NCBI RefSeq assembly: GCF_000285515.1
Contig: NZ_HE610957.1
Span: forward strand, 513,981-577,980
Direction of reading: 5' to 3'
Length of the DNA: 64,000 nt
Source of the DNA: Paenibacillus senegalensis JC66
GTDB lineage: Bacteria > Bacillota > Bacilli > Paenibacillales > NBRC-103111
Positions 1 through 8,079 of the stretch are shown here, piece after piece. The notes under the pieces were generated by a model, which did not search any database, was not told the origin of the DNA, and saw only the letters and a list, made by a program, of their open reading frames with translations. The position numbers and the translations under genes are program-made. Position 1 is the stretch's first letter; the number at the start of each line of letters is the position of its first letter.

Positions 1-230
1 TAGTTAGGCGTTTGATCCTCAAGCCCTTCTACAAACTGAAAACGAGGATCTACCCAATATTGGATAGTAACCTGAGGGAGGCTGCCGTCTCCGTCATTTT
101 CACCGGAGCCTCCGCCATTGGAGGGAGAAGGCGATGAGCCCGAGCCGCCATTATTGCCTGAACATGCCACAACAAAGATCATTAATAAGCTCATAAGGAA
201 CAGAAGCATTGGTTTCATTTTACGTATCAT
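1..230 (-). CDS. Lipoprotein, probable sugar ABC solute-binding protein (5' part only)
   Basis: Reading leftward from an ATG at 230, an open frame runs off the left edge of the window, so only about 76 N-terminal residues are visible. They form a lipoprotein signal: basic MIRKMK start, hydrophobic core, and lipobox VVAC with the lipidated Cys at residue 23. A Ser/Gly/Pro-rich linker typical of Gram-positive binding proteins follows, then the start of a mature domain (VTIQYWVDPRF). The type of binding protein is inferred from this architecture and from the IclR regulator and cre-like palindrome upstream; any other lipoprotein is possible because the body of the protein is missing. Confidence 0.7.
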   Translation of the reverse strand, partial: MIRKMKPMLLFLMSLLMIFVVACSGNNGGSGSSPSPSNGGGSGENDGDGSLPQVTIQYWVDPRFQFVEGLEDQTPN

Positions 231-292
231 GTTGAATCCCCCTTGAAATGATTTGAGGTGATTTTTTGAGATGGCTTAATGAAAAAATGGAT

Positions 293-308
293 TTGTAAAC
301 GTTTACAA
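293..308. promoter_or_regulatory. cre-like perfect palindrome TTGTAAACGTTTACAA
   Basis: A 16-bp perfect palindrome lies about 63 bp upstream of the lipoprotein start. It fits every position of the CcpA cre consensus WTGNAARCGNWWWCAW, so carbon catabolite control is likely. A LacI-family specific repressor could also use such a site. A second half-like stretch, GTTTGTTTACGTT, follows just to the right (312-324). Confidence 0.65.
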
Positions 309-455
309 TTACGTTTGTTTACGTTAATATCAAACCACCTCCTAACGCTTGTTGACTGTATACGCTTTCTTGTCATTCTATAAGTGTGGGAAAGCTGCTG
401 TTCTCAGCATTACCTTCCCTATTTTATCCGGCAGCCTGGTGACCAGCCTGATTAG

Positions 456-1226
456 CTACCGGTAAAAACCAAGTTTGTGTGAAATGACTTCCGCTGCCTG
501 TGTGACGTCTTTGGCGATTGCCTCTAGTCCGTCCAGCGGATAACGGTGTGCGGCTCCCGATATACTGATAGCTCCTTCGACCTTCCCGGAGCTATTAAAG
601 ATTGGAGCAGATATACAGCGGGCACCTACCACAATTTCCTCGTTATCGATGGCATACCCCCGCGTGCGGATTAGATTAATCTCTTCCTTCAGAGCAGCCG
701 CGTCAGTAATTGTTGCAGCGGTTACAGGCTCGAAAATCGTCGATTGCAGCAGTCTGTCCCTCTCTTCTCTCGGAAGATGCGAGACAATGACTTTGCCGAT
801 TGCCGTGGCATGAAACGGACTGGTTGAGCCGATGCTTTCATTCATTCTCAGAGAGTTAGTGCCTTCAATAATATCGATATAGAGTACAGCGCCTTCGTTT
901 AGTACCCCAAGATTTACGGTGTCCCCGTATTTGTCGGATAGTCGTTTCATCTCGGGCAAAGCACATACCCTTAAAGAGTTGTTTTCCAGCAGCCGTTTAG
1001 AAATGATGAGCTGCTTAAACCCTAAACAGTACTTCCCGTTTTCATGATGCCGGGACACGAACCCGCGACCTTCCAGTGTGAGCAGAATCCGGTATACGGA
1101 TGACTTGTTCTTACCAAGTATGGAAGATAACTCGATCAGGCTTAAATTGTCATGCTCCGCCAATGCCTCGATTACATCCAATGCTTTTTCTATTGAGCTG
1201 ATGCGATAACGGTCTTGATCCTGCAT
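456..1226 (-). CDS. IclR-family transcriptional regulator
   Basis: About 256 residues, the usual IclR length. An N-terminal winged helix-turn-helix (IEKALDVIEAL...LSLIELSSILGKNKSSVYRILLTL) is followed by the IclR effector-binding domain with the conserved HATAIGKV segment and the C-terminal RCISAPIF and GAISISG motifs. These proteins usually bind a small catabolic metabolite. I chose the ATG at 1226, which has GGAAG seven bases upstream; an in-frame GTG-ATG at 1247/1244 has no clear ribosome binding site. The gene is transcribed toward the truncated lipoprotein gene, which it probably controls together with itself through the palindromes at 1257-1284. Confidence 0.9.
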   Translation of the reverse strand: MQDQDRYRISSIEKALDVIEALAEHDNLSLIELSSILGKNKSSVYRILLTLEGRGFVSRHHENGKYCLGFKQLIISKRLLENNSLRVCALPEMKRLSDKYGDTVNLGVLNEGAVLYIDIIEGTNSLRMNESIGSTSPFHATAIGKVIVSHLPREERDRLLQSTIFEPVTAATITDAAALKEEINLIRTRGYAIDNEEIVVGARCISAPIFNSSGKVEGAISISGAAHRYPLDGLEAIAKDVTQAAEVISHKLGFYR

Positions 1227-1256
1227 CGTTTCACTTCCATTCATCACTTGGTCACT

Positions 1257-1284
1257 GGTTTTACTGAGTAAAACCTAGGTTTTA
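1257..1284. promoter_or_regulatory. Overlapping palindromes, probable IclR operator
   Basis: Two perfect dyads share a half-site: GGTTTTACTGAGTAAAACC (1257-1275, 9-bp arms around one G) and TAAAACCTAGGTTTTA (1269-1284, 16-bp perfect palindrome). This gives three alternating GGTTTTA/TAAAACC half-sites directly upstream of the IclR gene. The position suggests autoregulation. Confidence 0.6.
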
Positions 1285-1404
1285 TTTTTATGCGATATAA
1301 TAACATTACTTCTTAGATTTTGTAAATAGCTTTTTAAGGTTCACACAGGAATAAGTGCTAAACACCCGGATTTCAACCTCTGAAGCAGTCAAAATCTAGA
1401 AATC

Positions 1405-1431
1405 AAAACGAGGCTTCCAGAAGCCGGTTTT
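1405..1431 (-). terminator. Probable intrinsic terminator after the xylulokinase gene
   Basis: Stem GGCTTC (1412-1417)/GAAGCC (1420-1425) with outer AAAAC (1405-1409)/GTTTT (1427-1431). On the minus strand it ends in a short T-rich tract. It lies about 80 bp beyond the stop of the xylulokinase gene, the last gene of the leftward operon. The very short apparent loop lowers confidence. Confidence 0.5.
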
Positions 1432-1512
1432 CACCAGCTTTTTTCTGGACAGCCCCGTATGTTAGGTGAGCTTCCATGCACATTTATCAATCAAGGGACA
1501 AAACTGCTAGCA

Positions 1513-3012
1513 TCATTGGAACTCGGTCAACCGTTGAAACAGCGCTTTGTTTTGTTTGTATGCGTCTTTATAAATTTCGTAAAGTTCTTCGTACCTGCAT
1601 ACGTTTTCAGAAATCGGGCTTACCGACAGCTCGCTATATTGAACAATTGTCGAGCAGGCTTCCTGGATCGACGAGTAACGCCCTATGCCAACACCGGCCA
1701 TGATGGCCGCACCTGCACTGGCTTGCTCGGCTTGTTCCACCTTCAGGATTTCCCGATTCAAGATGTCGGCCTGGATTTGCATCCAGACAGCGCTGCGCGC
1801 GCCGCCCCCCGAAGCGATAAATGTATTCATTGGAATGCCAAGGCCGCCCAATATTTCCACGCAATCCTTTAACGCAAACACCACCCCTTCCATCACGGAA
1901 CGTATGAAATGGGCTTTGTCGTGTTTTAACGTAATGCCGAGAAATGTCCCCCTGGCAGCCGCATCCATATGCGGAGTTCTCTCCCCGTTTAAATAAGGCA
2001 AGAAAATAAGTCCCTCACTGCCTGGTCTGATCCCGCCGGCCAACGTATTAATATCGTTATAGGGAAGCTCAGACAAAAGCGATTTATTTAACCAGCTGAG
2101 GGATAATCCGGCAGACAACGTAGCCCCCATAATATTCCATGTCCCGGGAACGGCATTGCAAAACGTATGCGTTCTTAATTGCGGGTCATGGTATGGATGT
2201 TCTACAACCGAGTATGCCTGTCCCCCGGTTCCAATGGTCAACGATACTTGTCCTGGCAGTACAATACCGTTTCCGACTGCCTGCATGGGCTGATCTCCTC
2301 CGCCAAAGACGACCGGCGTGCCGGCAGCAAGTCCTGTTTCGAGTGAAGCCTCCCTTGTAATTTGACCTGCAATTTCATACGGGTTAAACGTCTTCGGATA
2401 GAAATCCGGCTCTAATCCTAGCTTTTCAATCAACGCCGACGACCATTGTTGGTTTGCCGTGTCAAAAGCAAGTGTGGCCGAAGCATCCGTTATATCTGTT
2501 CCCACTTCCCCCGTCAATTTCAAGCGAATATAATCTTTGGGTGACAGCACAGTGGAAATGCGCCCATAGTTTTGAGGCTCGTGGTGTTTGACCCACAGCA
2601 AGGAAATCGTTTGAAAACCGGTAAAGGCAGGATTTAACGTAATCCTTCCCAATTCGTTCTTACCTACAATGCGGTACGCATCTTCCGCCTCGCGGACAGA
2701 TCGCTGATCCGACCAGACAATCGCCGGCCGAATCACTTCATGCTTATCGTCAATCAAGACCATGCCGTGCATTTGTCCGGATAATCCAATGCTTTCGATT
2801 TCATGGGGAGAGATGCCTGCATCCGCTACTGCCGAGCGCATCGTCTGCGCGGCAGCCTTCCACCATGTTTCCGGCTGCTGTTCCGCATAACCGATACTGG
2901 GTATCAATATATCGTAGCCGCCTTGAGCGGATCCGCGGATTTCACCGTTCTCCGCCATGACTATCGTTTTCACACTCGAAGTTCCTAAATCAATTCCCAT
3001 CAAGTAACCCAT
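1513..3012 (-). CDS. xylB: Xylulokinase (FGGY family)
   Basis: A full-length 499-residue FGGY carbohydrate kinase. The N-terminal ATPase domain begins GIDLGTSSVK; the SGQMHG motif at residues 78-83 is characteristic of xylulokinases, and GGGDQPMQAVGNG carries the putative catalytic Asp. The C-terminal domain has the ASGGGARS nucleotide-binding motif. It would phosphorylate D-xylulose or a close ketopentose to the 5-phosphate in the cytoplasm. AAGGAG nine bases before the ATG supports the start. It is the last gene of the operon, after a ketose 3-epimerase and an SDR, so its physiological substrate may be the ketose made by those enzymes. A related ketose kinase activity cannot be excluded. 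Confidence 0.9.
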   Translation of the reverse strand: MGYLMGIDLGTSSVKTIVMAENGEIRGSAQGGYDILIPSIGYAEQQPETWWKAAAQTMRSAVADAGISPHEIESIGLSGQMHGMVLIDDKHEVIRPAIVWSDQRSVREAEDAYRIVGKNELGRITLNPAFTGFQTISLLWVKHHEPQNYGRISTVLSPKDYIRLKLTGEVGTDITDASATLAFDTANQQWSSALIEKLGLEPDFYPKTFNPYEIAGQITREASLETGLAAGTPVVFGGGDQPMQAVGNGIVLPGQVSLTIGTGGQAYSVVEHPYHDPQLRTHTFCNAVPGTWNIMGATLSAGLSLSWLNKSLLSELPYNDINTLAGGIRPGSEGLIFLPYLNGERTPHMDAAARGTFLGITLKHDKAHFIRSVMEGVVFALKDCVEILGGLGIPMNTFIASGGGARSAVWMQIQADILNREILKVEQAEQASAGAAIMAGVGIGRYSSIQEACSTIVQYSELSVSPISENVCRYEELYEIYKDAYKQNKALFQRLTEFQ

Positions 3013-3104
3013 CTTATGAGTCTCCTTTTTGATCCGGAAGAAAAGAATCTCCCGTCAGACAGTGAAAGAGATGCTTTTCTATATATGGCAAACGGGCCGC
3101 AGCA

Positions 3105-4001
3105 TTAACATTGGGCCATTTGTTTCAAAAAGCGAAGTCCCTCGGCCAAGTCCTGATCGAGTCTCTCCTGCACATTCCCGGCGCTTGTATCGATCGCATC
3201 GCGCCAAATGCGCAAATCGCGGCCAACCGGTCCGCCCATTTTGACAAACGGCTCCATGACTATTCTACCCTGATAGTTAATGTCTTTGAGGGCTGCAAAC
3301 ACTTCCGGCCAACGGATATGATTGCCTTGACCCGGCACCTTGCGATTGTTCTCGCAAGCGTGAATATGGGCCAGGTAGCTTCCCGCCTTGCGAATCGCTT
3401 CCGCCATGTCATCTTCCTCGATGTTCAAGTGGAAAGTGTCCAAAAGCAATTTGCAGTTCGCACTTTCAACTTTTTTTACAAACTCCAGTCCTTCATCTAC
3501 ACCGTTCAGCAGATACTGTTCAAACCGGTTCACCAGTTCAATGGCATAAATGATATTGTAATCCTCTGCCACAGGAATCACTTTACGAACAGATTCCAAA
3601 CCTCTTTCCAAATAATCGGCTTTCGTCTCGCGGTCCAGTAACCCCGGGTAAGTCGCTGGCCAATAGGAGTACAAAATCCCGCTTATGATAGTACCGCCCA
3701 TGAAATGGGCCGCCTCCAGCATCCGTTTGGTGTATTCAATTCCGGCATTTCGCACGCTCTCGTCTTCTGAGGACATATCCATCTCCTTAGGAAATCCAAT
3801 GCATATGTTCACTTCGACCTGATGAGCTTCCGCAACGTCTTTCAATTCTTTCATCTTGTTTTTGTCCAAATCCATCATATAGTTAGGCGGATTGATTTCC
3901 AAAACGCTCAAACCGAGCCGAGACGCGCGTTTAACCAGCGATATGATGTCCGTGTCCCATTGCTGCGACCAATATCCATAGTGTACTCCATACTTATACA
4001 T
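3105..4001 (-). CDS. Ketose 3-epimerase (D-tagatose/D-psicose 3-epimerase family)
   Basis: A 298-residue TIM-barrel of the AP-endonuclease-2/xylose-isomerase-like superfamily. The four metal ligands of the D-psicose 3-epimerase family are present with near-identical spacing: Glu155 (AIELVNRFE), Asp188 (LLLDTFH), His214 (HIHACENNR) and Glu250 (IVMEPF). The HACENNRxxPGxG segment is typical of the family. It should interconvert ketoses at C3, for example D-fructose/D-psicose, D-ribulose/D-xylulose or L-ribulose/L-xylulose. The start was moved 14 codons inside the longest frame, to the ATG at 4001, because GGAGG lies eight bases before it and the family begins MK(Y/H)G. The next gene is the xylulokinase. 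Confidence 0.88.
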   Translation of the reverse strand: MYKYGVHYGYWSQQWDTDIISLVKRASRLGLSVLEINPPNYMMDLDKNKMKELKDVAEAHQVEVNICIGFPKEMDMSSEDESVRNAGIEYTKRMLEAAHFMGGTIISGILYSYWPATYPGLLDRETKADYLERGLESVRKVIPVAEDYNIIYAIELVNRFEQYLLNGVDEGLEFVKKVESANCKLLLDTFHLNIEEDDMAEAIRKAGSYLAHIHACENNRKVPGQGNHIRWPEVFAALKDINYQGRIVMEPFVKMGGPVGRDLRIWRDAIDTSAGNVQERLDQDLAEGLRFLKQMAQC

Positions 4002-4058
4002 CCGGTTTTCCCTCCACATTCGTTTCTGTTTATTTTTGTCCAAAACGGGGGCAGTGCC

Positions 4059-4838
4059 TTATAGTGCAACGTAACCGCCGTCGGCGTTGATCACTGCACC
4101 AGTAATGAAGCTTGACGCATTTGACGCCAAAAATACCGCAGCGCCTCCCAGCTCTTCCGGTTCGCCAAGCCGATGCATCGGCGTAAGCTCAAGCCATTTT
4201 TCCAGTGTGGCCGGCCTGCTGTCCACGTAATTATGATTCATTACCGTATTCATATAGCCCGGGGCGATCGTATTGACGCGGATGTTGTGCTTTGCCCACT
4301 CTACCGCGAGGCTTTTCGTCAACATAATGACGCCTGCTTTCGAAGCATTGTAGGAACACTGGTTTTGAGGCGTGTTCACAATCATGCCTGACATCGACGA
4401 AATGTTGATAATGGAACCGCCTTGCTGCTTGATCATCTGTTTGCCGACTTCTCTGGCTACCAGGAAAACGCCGTTTAAGTTCACGTCAATGACACGTTTG
4501 AAGGCTTCGTAGCTCATCTCTTCAGCATTCTCTACATAAGCGATACCCGCATTATTAACGAGCACATCGATTCTGCCAAAATGCTGAATGACCTGGCTGA
4601 CCATATTCACCACTTGCTCCTCATTTGTGACATTCACTTTGACATATAAAGCTTCAATGCCGTATTGCTCCCGAAAAGATCCAATCAATTGATCGCTGTT
4701 TTGCTCGTTCATATCGGCAATGACAATATTCGAACCGCATTCCGCGAGCGCTTTCGCCATCGCTAGCCCCAATCCCCGCAGTCCGCCCGTTACAATTGAT
4801 ACTTTTCCGGTAAGATCCATCTGTTCCTTGATCCCCAT
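4059..4838 (-). CDS. SDR-family NAD(P)-dependent oxidoreductase
   Basis: A 259-residue classical short-chain dehydrogenase/reductase. It has the Rossmann motif TGGLRGLG (17-24), the NNAG motif, a catalytic Ser around 148-150 (NISSMSG) and the YNASK signature with Tyr163 and Lys167. It ends in the usual FLASNASSFITGAVINADGG region. SDRs of this type act on polyols or sugar acids. Between the transporter and the 3-epimerase, it most likely oxidises the imported polyol to a ketose, but the substrate is not readable from sequence. The ATG at 4838 has GGAGG ten bases upstream; the longer TTG frame has no room for a ribosome binding site. Confidence 0.88.
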   Translation of the reverse strand: MGIKEQMDLTGKVSIVTGGLRGLGLAMAKALAECGSNIVIADMNEQNSDQLIGSFREQYGIEALYVKVNVTNEEQVVNMVSQVIQHFGRIDVLVNNAGIAYVENAEEMSYEAFKRVIDVNLNGVFLVAREVGKQMIKQQGGSIINISSMSGMIVNTPQNQCSYNASKAGVIMLTKSLAVEWAKHNIRVNTIAPGYMNTVMNHNYVDSRPATLEKWLELTPMHRLGEPEELGGAAVFLASNASSFITGAVINADGGYVAL

Positions 4839-4885
4839 CAAACCCAATCCTCCCTGTTTTAATCAGCGAAATAAGCGGCCAACAA

Positions 4886-5707
4886 TCATTTTACGCTTCC
4901 CATTGTCATGCCCTGAACCAGATACTTCTGAATAGCGATCCCGAATATGAGAACGGGCAGCACGATCAATGTCCCGGCTGCGGCGATTTCCCCCCAGCGT
5001 ATGCCCTCGAATGTAATGAAGCTGGTCACGGCAACCGGTACCGTTTTCGTTGATTCACCTGATAAAATCAATGCAAAAATGAATTCATTCCACGACATGA
5101 TAAAGCAGAAGATGCTGGCGGAAGCAATTCCTGGGGCCGACAACGGCAGCGTGACGCGCAGCATGGCTCCCAGCCTGGATGTACCGTCAATTCTTGCCGC
5201 CTCTTCGAGTGCTTCAGGTATGCTTTCAAAATACCCCTTCATCATCCAGACTACGAAGGCCAGATTTATCAGCATATAGACGATCACCAAGCCGGACGTA
5301 GTATCGAGAAGATTCAGCTGCGAGTAGGTGAGATAAAACGGAAGTACCACCATGATCGGCGGCGCCATCCGGGTCGTCAAAATCCAGAAAGCCGTGTCGT
5401 CTTTTCCTTTCATATTAAATCGCGCCAGCGCATAGGCTGCCGGTATACCGAGCAGCAGGCTGAACACGATAGTCAGCAATGCCACCTGAAGGCTGTTCGC
5501 ATAGTTTGCAAGAAAATCACTGTTCTGCAGCACCTGCCCATAATTGTTCATCGTAGGCGTAAAGATGAATTTGGGCGGAATGCTGAACGCATCAACCCTG
5601 TTTTTAAAAGAGGTTAAAAACAACCAGAGCAATGGAAATACAAAAAACAGGACCATGACCCACATCGCGACCTGCATGAAAAATCTTTGCGAGCCTTTCA
5701 CTGCCAT
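4886..5707 (-). CDS. Sugar ABC transporter permease (MalG/CUT1 type)
   Basis: 273 residues with six predicted membrane segments and the cytoplasmic EAA loop (EALEEAARIDGTSRLGAMLRVTLPLSAPG), the site that contacts the ATPase. It is the second permease of the pair and starts seven bases after the first ends, with AAGGGG before its ATG. It should form a heterodimeric channel with the upstream permease, fed by the lipoprotein encoded before them. No ATPase gene lies in this operon, so a shared MsmX/UgpC-type ATPase elsewhere is probably used, as in many Firmicutes. Confidence 0.92.
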   Translation of the reverse strand: MAVKGSQRFFMQVAMWVMVLFFVFPLLWLFLTSFKNRVDAFSIPPKFIFTPTMNNYGQVLQNSDFLANYANSLQVALLTIVFSLLLGIPAAYALARFNMKGKDDTAFWILTTRMAPPIMVVLPFYLTYSQLNLLDTTSGLVIVYMLINLAFVVWMMKGYFESIPEALEEAARIDGTSRLGAMLRVTLPLSAPGIASASIFCFIMSWNEFIFALILSGESTKTVPVAVTSFITFEGIRWGEIAAAGTLIVLPVLIFGIAIQKYLVQGMTMGSVK

Positions 5708-5713
5708 CGGTGA

Positions 5714-6649
5714 TCACCCCTTCCGCAAAAGAAACGATTTGACAAATACTTGTGATATCAAGATCATCATGATCAGCATGACGATTCCGATCGCAGCCGC
5801 ATAGCCCATATTCAAATACTCGAAGGCTGAAAAATAACCAAACATATTCAAGGTTTGCGTAGCCGTTCCCGGTCCGCCTTTAGTCATGACGTATATCGTG
5901 TCAAACCAGCGGAAGGCGTCCATAAACCGGAAGATGAATGCAACAATGACATAATGCTTGATCAGCGGCAGCGTAACATGGCGAAACATCTGCCAGCTGC
6001 TGGCGCCGTCTACCCGTGCCGCCTCATAAGGATCGGTAGGCAGTGACTGCAATCCCGCGAGGATGACCAATGCGACGAAAGGCGTCCATTCCCATATATC
6101 GACAACGATCAGCGCCCAAATCGCCTTATTGGAATTGGCCAGCCAATCTTGGGGAGAAAGACCGACAGACGTCAAAAAATAATTGATCACCCCGAACTGA
6201 GCGTCGTACATCATCACCCAGATCAACCCGACCACGACAGGCGTCGTAACGGTAGGGAGCAGAAAGATCGTTTTTACTATACGGTTGCCGCGAAAGTTTT
6301 TAGAGATCAGCAGGGCAAGACAAAATCCAAGGACCATCTCGGAGAATAGACTGCCTGACAAAAAGATCCCTGTTACTTTCATTGCATTCCAAAACTGCGA
6401 GTCGGCAAGCAGTTTGGTGAAATTGCCCAGACCGATGAATTCTCGGCCGGCCACATCGGCAAGATTGTAGCTCTGCAAACTGATGATCAGCGCATAAATC
6501 GTAGGAAACACCGTTGTACACAGTAAGAAAATCACAATCGGGCTCATCAGCAAAACAGCTGTCCATTTCGTTTCCAATGTAAAAAGAAGTTTCAGTTTCC
6601 TCCAAAAGCTGTTGCTGGGGGCACCCATATTTTGCGCTTGCTGTTTCAC
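5714..6649 (-). CDS. Sugar ABC transporter permease (MalF/UgpA, CUT1 type)
   Basis: 311 residues, six transmembrane segments after an amphipathic N-terminus, with the EAA motif DPYEAARVDGASSWQMFRHVTLP. It is the MalF-like partner of the following permease. Translation probably begins at a GTG (6649) preceded by GGGGTGG. It lies downstream of the solute-binding protein gene, separated by 88 bp that contain a 9-bp-stem hairpin. Confidence 0.92.
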   Translation of the reverse strand: MKQQAQNMGAPSNSFWRKLKLLFTLETKWTAVLLMSPIVIFLLCTTVFPTIYALIISLQSYNLADVAGREFIGLGNFTKLLADSQFWNAMKVTGIFLSGSLFSEMVLGFCLALLISKNFRGNRIVKTIFLLPTVTTPVVVGLIWVMMYDAQFGVINYFLTSVGLSPQDWLANSNKAIWALIVVDIWEWTPFVALVILAGLQSLPTDPYEAARVDGASSWQMFRHVTLPLIKHYVIVAFIFRFMDAFRWFDTIYVMTKGGPGTATQTLNMFGYFSAFEYLNMGYAAAIGIVMLIMMILISQVFVKSFLLRKG

Positions 6650-6678
6650 TTTACCACCCCTTCCCCAAGAAGGAGAAA

Positions 6679-6710
6679 GGCTTACCGATCGGCATGAATT
6701 GCGGTAAGCC
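6679..6710 (-). promoter_or_regulatory. Intercistronic hairpin after the binding-protein gene
   Basis: Perfect 9-bp inverted repeat GGCTTACCG (6679-6687)/CGGTAAGCC (6702-6710) with a 14-base loop. It sits between the binding-protein gene and the first permease gene. Only a weak T tract follows on the minus strand, so it may act as a partial terminator or an mRNA 3'-end stabiliser that keeps the binding protein more abundant than the permeases. Confidence 0.6.
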
Positions 6711-6737
6711 AGACCCTGTCTTCCTTGCCGGCATCCA

Positions 6738-8045
6738 TTATTCCGCTCTAATATCCTCTACATCCTTTTGTGCAGCGTCAAGAGCCTTTTTCGCATCTTC
6801 GCCGGCCAGCGTTTCGCTGATCGCGATGCTTACTCTGTCGCCAAGCTGTCTCCATTGCGTAATGCCCGGACGATAATCTCTTTCCGCTTTAGCCAGACTC
6901 TCGGTCGCTACTTCTGTCCAGTTTTCGTAAGTGTATTTAGCTTTGAATTCTTCGCTTTCCCATACGGATTGCCGAGTCGCATCAGCACGTTCTCCATCAA
7001 TCGATGTTTTCAATTGGATTTCGGCGCTGTTCGCCCAGTTGATAAATTCAAACGCCTTATCCGGATTTTTCGAATCGGCAGGAATGGCCATTCCCCATGT
7101 GCCAAGACCTGTCACCTGAGCTGCCGGACCGCTTGGAATGGCCGCGTAACCTACTTTGCCCACTACCGTAGAATTTTCAGGGTTTTCCAGTCTCGGCGCA
7201 AAATTCAGCGAATCGATGACCATACCGACGTTGCCCTGCTGCATCGACAATTGAACCTGGTCCCAAGTGAAGTTTGCCGCTCCCGGAGGACCGTATTCAT
7301 TTAACAGATTCGCATAGACTTCCGTAGCTTGAATCGCCTCTGGGGAATTTACGGACGGCACGCCGTTTTCATCGAACCACTCCGCACCGTAGGCAAGGAA
7401 GAAGGAAGACCACGTAAATACATTCATGCCTTCGCCGCGTGCACCGCGAATCGCAATCGCGTTATGGCCCGCATCACGGATTTTTTGCGACGTTTCAATC
7501 AATTCGTCCATCGTTGCCGGCGGTGCAGTAATGCCCGCTTCTTCAAAAATGTCTTTATTGTACATGAGTATCAGGCTCTCTCCGAAGAAAGGAATCGCAT
7601 ATTGTCTTCCTTCATATTGATAAGATTCCAGAAATCCCGGGAAGAAGTCGGAAGTATCCACATTGCGGGATTCAATATAGTCGGTTAAATCCAATATCCA
7701 GCCCGCCTTGGCGTATTGACTGTTTTGCACATAGTCAAACATGATGACATCGTATTCCCCGGTTCCGCCGGCCATAGCGAGTTCTGTTTTGCTTTTCAGC
7801 TCATTTTGCGGCAGAACATCAAATTTGGCTTTAATGCCTGTTTCCGCTTCAAAATCTTTAAGCAGCACTTCCAATGCGTCCACTGCGGAATGCCGCTGAA
7901 CAGCAATATTTAATGTTACATCCGATGCGGGTGCAGAGCTGTTACCGTTCGTGCCACCTGTCTGATTTGGCGAGTTACTGCTGCCGCAGCCCGCAATAAC
8001 CAGCAATGCTACCAAACTAACGGTCAAAAATTTTAATCTTTTCAT
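6738..8045 (-). CDS. Sugar-binding lipoprotein of a CUT1 ABC transporter (family 1)
   Basis: 435 residues. The signal peptide ends in lipobox IAGC with Cys20 as lipid anchor, then a Ser/Asn/Gly linker and a family-1 extracellular solute-binding domain (VLLKDFEAETGIKAKFDVLPQNELKSK..., then GEYDVIMFDYV and the typical YKYDxPF-like FGESLILMYNKDIFEEAG). It captures the imported carbohydrate outside the membrane for the two permeases encoded next. AAGGGG precedes the ATG. The binding pocket is not predictable from sequence; the downstream enzymes point to a polyol or ketose. Confidence 0.92.
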   Translation of the reverse strand: MKRLKFLTVSLVALLVIAGCGSSNSPNQTGGTNGNSSAPASDVTLNIAVQRHSAVDALEVLLKDFEAETGIKAKFDVLPQNELKSKTELAMAGGTGEYDVIMFDYVQNSQYAKAGWILDLTDYIESRNVDTSDFFPGFLESYQYEGRQYAIPFFGESLILMYNKDIFEEAGITAPPATMDELIETSQKIRDAGHNAIAIRGARGEGMNVFTWSSFFLAYGAEWFDENGVPSVNSPEAIQATEVYANLLNEYGPPGAANFTWDQVQLSMQQGNVGMVIDSLNFAPRLENPENSTVVGKVGYAAIPSGPAAQVTGLGTWGMAIPADSKNPDKAFEFINWANSAEIQLKTSIDGERADATRQSVWESEEFKAKYTYENWTEVATESLAKAERDYRPGITQWRQLGDRVSIAISETLAGEDAKKALDAAQKDVEDIRAE

Positions 8046-8079
8046 TTTGACATCCCCTTCTTAGTAAAGTTACTGTTCA

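Noticed and set aside
1459..1872. 137-codon plus-strand frame opposite the xylulokinase gene
   Set aside because: Antisense shadow of a well-conserved kinase; no codon or homology support.
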